A stretch of DNA of 64,000 bases. Source: Phycisphaeraceae bacterium. Lineage in GTDB: Bacteria; Planctomycetota; Phycisphaerae; Phycisphaerales; UBA1924. The notes under the pieces are model-generated. The model was not told the DNA's origin. It saw only the letters and a program-made list of their open reading frames with translations, and ran no database searches. Below are positions 63,030 through 64,000 of this stretch, one piece after another. Location: assembly GCA_019636615.1 (NCBI GenBank), contig JAHBXF010000001.1:1550001-1614000 (forward strand), in the 5' to 3' direction. Made by a program: the position numbers and the translations under genes. Position 1 is the stretch's first letter, and every line of letters begins with the position of its first letter.

Positions 63030-64000
63030 ATGGCTGTGACCAAACCGTTCGTGGGCATCGACCTTGGCGGCACCAACATGCAGATCGGCGTGGTGGGCCC
63101 GGGCATGAAACTCCTGCACCACGCCAAACGCAAAACCAAGGCCGACGAAGGAACCCAGGCCATCATCGGCCGCATGATCAGCGGCATCGAAGAGGCGTGC
63201 GCCGCCGCCAAAGTCCTTCCCTCAGACCTCGGGGGCGTGGGCATCGGTGCCCCGGGCGCGGTCGATCCCGGGCGGGGCGTGGTGGTCGAGGCCGTGAACC
63301 TGCGGTGGGACAACTTCCCACTGGCCGAGACGGTCGCCAAGCGGCTCAAGGTGCCCACCTTCGTCGACAACGACGTGAACGTGGCCGTGCTGGGCGAGCA
63401 CCGCCTGGGCGCGGGCAAAGGCGCCGACGACCTGCTGGGCGTGTGGGTGGGCACGGGCATCGGCGGCGGGCTCATCCTGGGCGGCAGGCTCTTCTACGGG
63501 CACTTTCTCACCGCCGGCGAGATCGGGCACGCCATCCTCCACGCGCACCACCCCCGCGGGCAACGTTCGCTCGAACACAACTGCTCGCGCACCGCCATGG
63601 TCGACAGGCTGGTCAGGCTGATCAGGGCCAACCACAAGTCCAGGCTCACCGACGAACTGCGGCAGAAGGCCGGCGACGCGGAAGAGATCGACTATTCCAA
63701 AATCAAGTCAAAGATGCTGGCCCGCTATTACCGCGGCGGCGAGAGCGAAGACGCCCTGGTGATCGAGGTGCTCGACGCCTCCGCGCAAGACCTGGGCGTC
63801 ATGATCTCCAACTTCGTCACCGTGCTCAGCCTCCCCCGCGTGGTCGTCGGCGGCGGCCTCGTCGAAGCCCTGGGAAAGCCCTATGTCGACCGCGTGGAAC
63901 GCACCGTGCGTGAACTGGCCTTCCCTGAAGTCTGCCGAAAGGTCGAGGTCGTCGCCAGCAAACTCGCCGACGCCGCGGGCATCTACGGCGCGGCGATGAT
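63030..64000 (+). CDS. ROK family protein, probable glucokinase (3' end beyond window)
   Basis: About 323 residues are visible and no stop is reached. The protein opens F-V-G-I-D-L-G-G-T-N-M-Q-I-G, the phosphate-1 motif of ROK sugar kinases. It continues with G-I-G-A-P-G-A-V-D, V-D-N-D-V-N-V-A-V-L-G-E-H, G-T-G-I-G-G-G-L-I and A-G-E-I-G-H. The usual ROK zinc motif (C-x-C-G-x-x-G-C) after G-E-I-G-H is replaced by a region with one cysteine (L-E-H-N-C-S-R), so it may not bind zinc there. Glucokinase activity is likely from the G-E-I-G-H motif and the absence of a DNA-binding N-terminus. The message appears leaderless. Confidence 0.88.
   Translation, partial: MAVTKPFVGIDLGGTNMQIGVVGPGMKLLHHAKRKTKADEGTQAIIGRMISGIEEACAAAKVLPSDLGGVGIGAPGAVDPGRGVVVEAVNLRWDNFPLAETVAKRLKVPTFVDNDVNVAVLGEHRLGAGKGADDLLGVWVGTGIGGGLILGGRLFYGHFLTAGEIGHAILHAHHPRGQRSLEHNCSRTAMVDRLVRLIRANHKSRLTDELRQKAGDAEEIDYSKIKSKMLARYYRGGESEDALVIEVLDASAQDLGVMISNFVTVLSLPRVVVGGGLVEALGKPYVDRVERTVRELAFPEVCRKVEVVASKLADAAGIYGAAM

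Overview
The window looks like a chromosome segment of a planctomycete, most likely class Phycisphaerae, order Phycisphaerales. The evidence is high GC throughout, secreted proteins ending in the calcium-binding motif N-G-D-G-G-V-D-G-x-D-V-E-A-F-F, an RHS protein tail of the planctomycete type with two dockerin-like repeats, and many housekeeping genes standing alone instead of in their usual operons (atpG, nuoE, lptB, glyS). About 50 protein genes and one tRNA are supported. Long open frames antisense to real genes are common because of the GC content and were left out.

Layout. 1-384 is the end of a PIN-domain toxin-like gene. 398-9043 is an envelope polysaccharide region: a flippase, an SGNH/MBOAT acyl-transfer pair, a GDP-fucose-synthase-like enzyme and a glycosyltransferase. 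9091-10278 is a radical SAM protein. 10507-13055 is a two-gene BsuBI/PstI-type restriction-modification system, followed by tRNA-Arg(CCU). 13750-18826 holds ferredoxin-NADP reductase, a HAD phosphatase, clpX and small proteins. 19030-23976 (minus strand) runs rsfS, aroB, a ParA ATPase fused to a glycogen-binding-like domain, and an overlapping partner gene.

23977-29371 is an accessory island full of hairpin repeats. It contains an RHS tip with a C-terminal zinc-metalloprotease-like domain, two paralogous lipoproteins (candidate immunity proteins), and a second promoter-plus-leader copy whose RHS and toxin part is missing. 29372-43244 is mostly core metabolism and information processing: aldolase, a P1-type nuclease, an MBL hydrolase, atpG, lptB, rsmD, nuoE, glyS with an unusual insert, an unknown gene pair, an HDOD protein, ogt and PTS enzyme I. 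43281-52797 holds an ALG10-like glycosyltransferase, two large exported proteins with dockerin-like tails, a UbiA-type prenyltransferase and an S46 peptidase. 53322-56927 is a second accessory zone with a DUF5131/TcmP pair. 57047-64000 holds miaB, a histidine kinase, two NfeD-family proteins and the start of a ROK kinase.

Two themes run through the window. First, at least 11 genes have a TAnnnT -10-like box only 6-9 bases before the start codon and no Shine-Dalgarno sequence, which suggests widespread leaderless transcription. Second, the same perfect or near-perfect hairpin repeat marks the edges of the accessory modules, including the apparent deletion point in the second RHS cassette. The RHS tip/lipoprotein cassettes and the ParA-glycogen-binding fusion with its partner are the best candidates for under-described systems.
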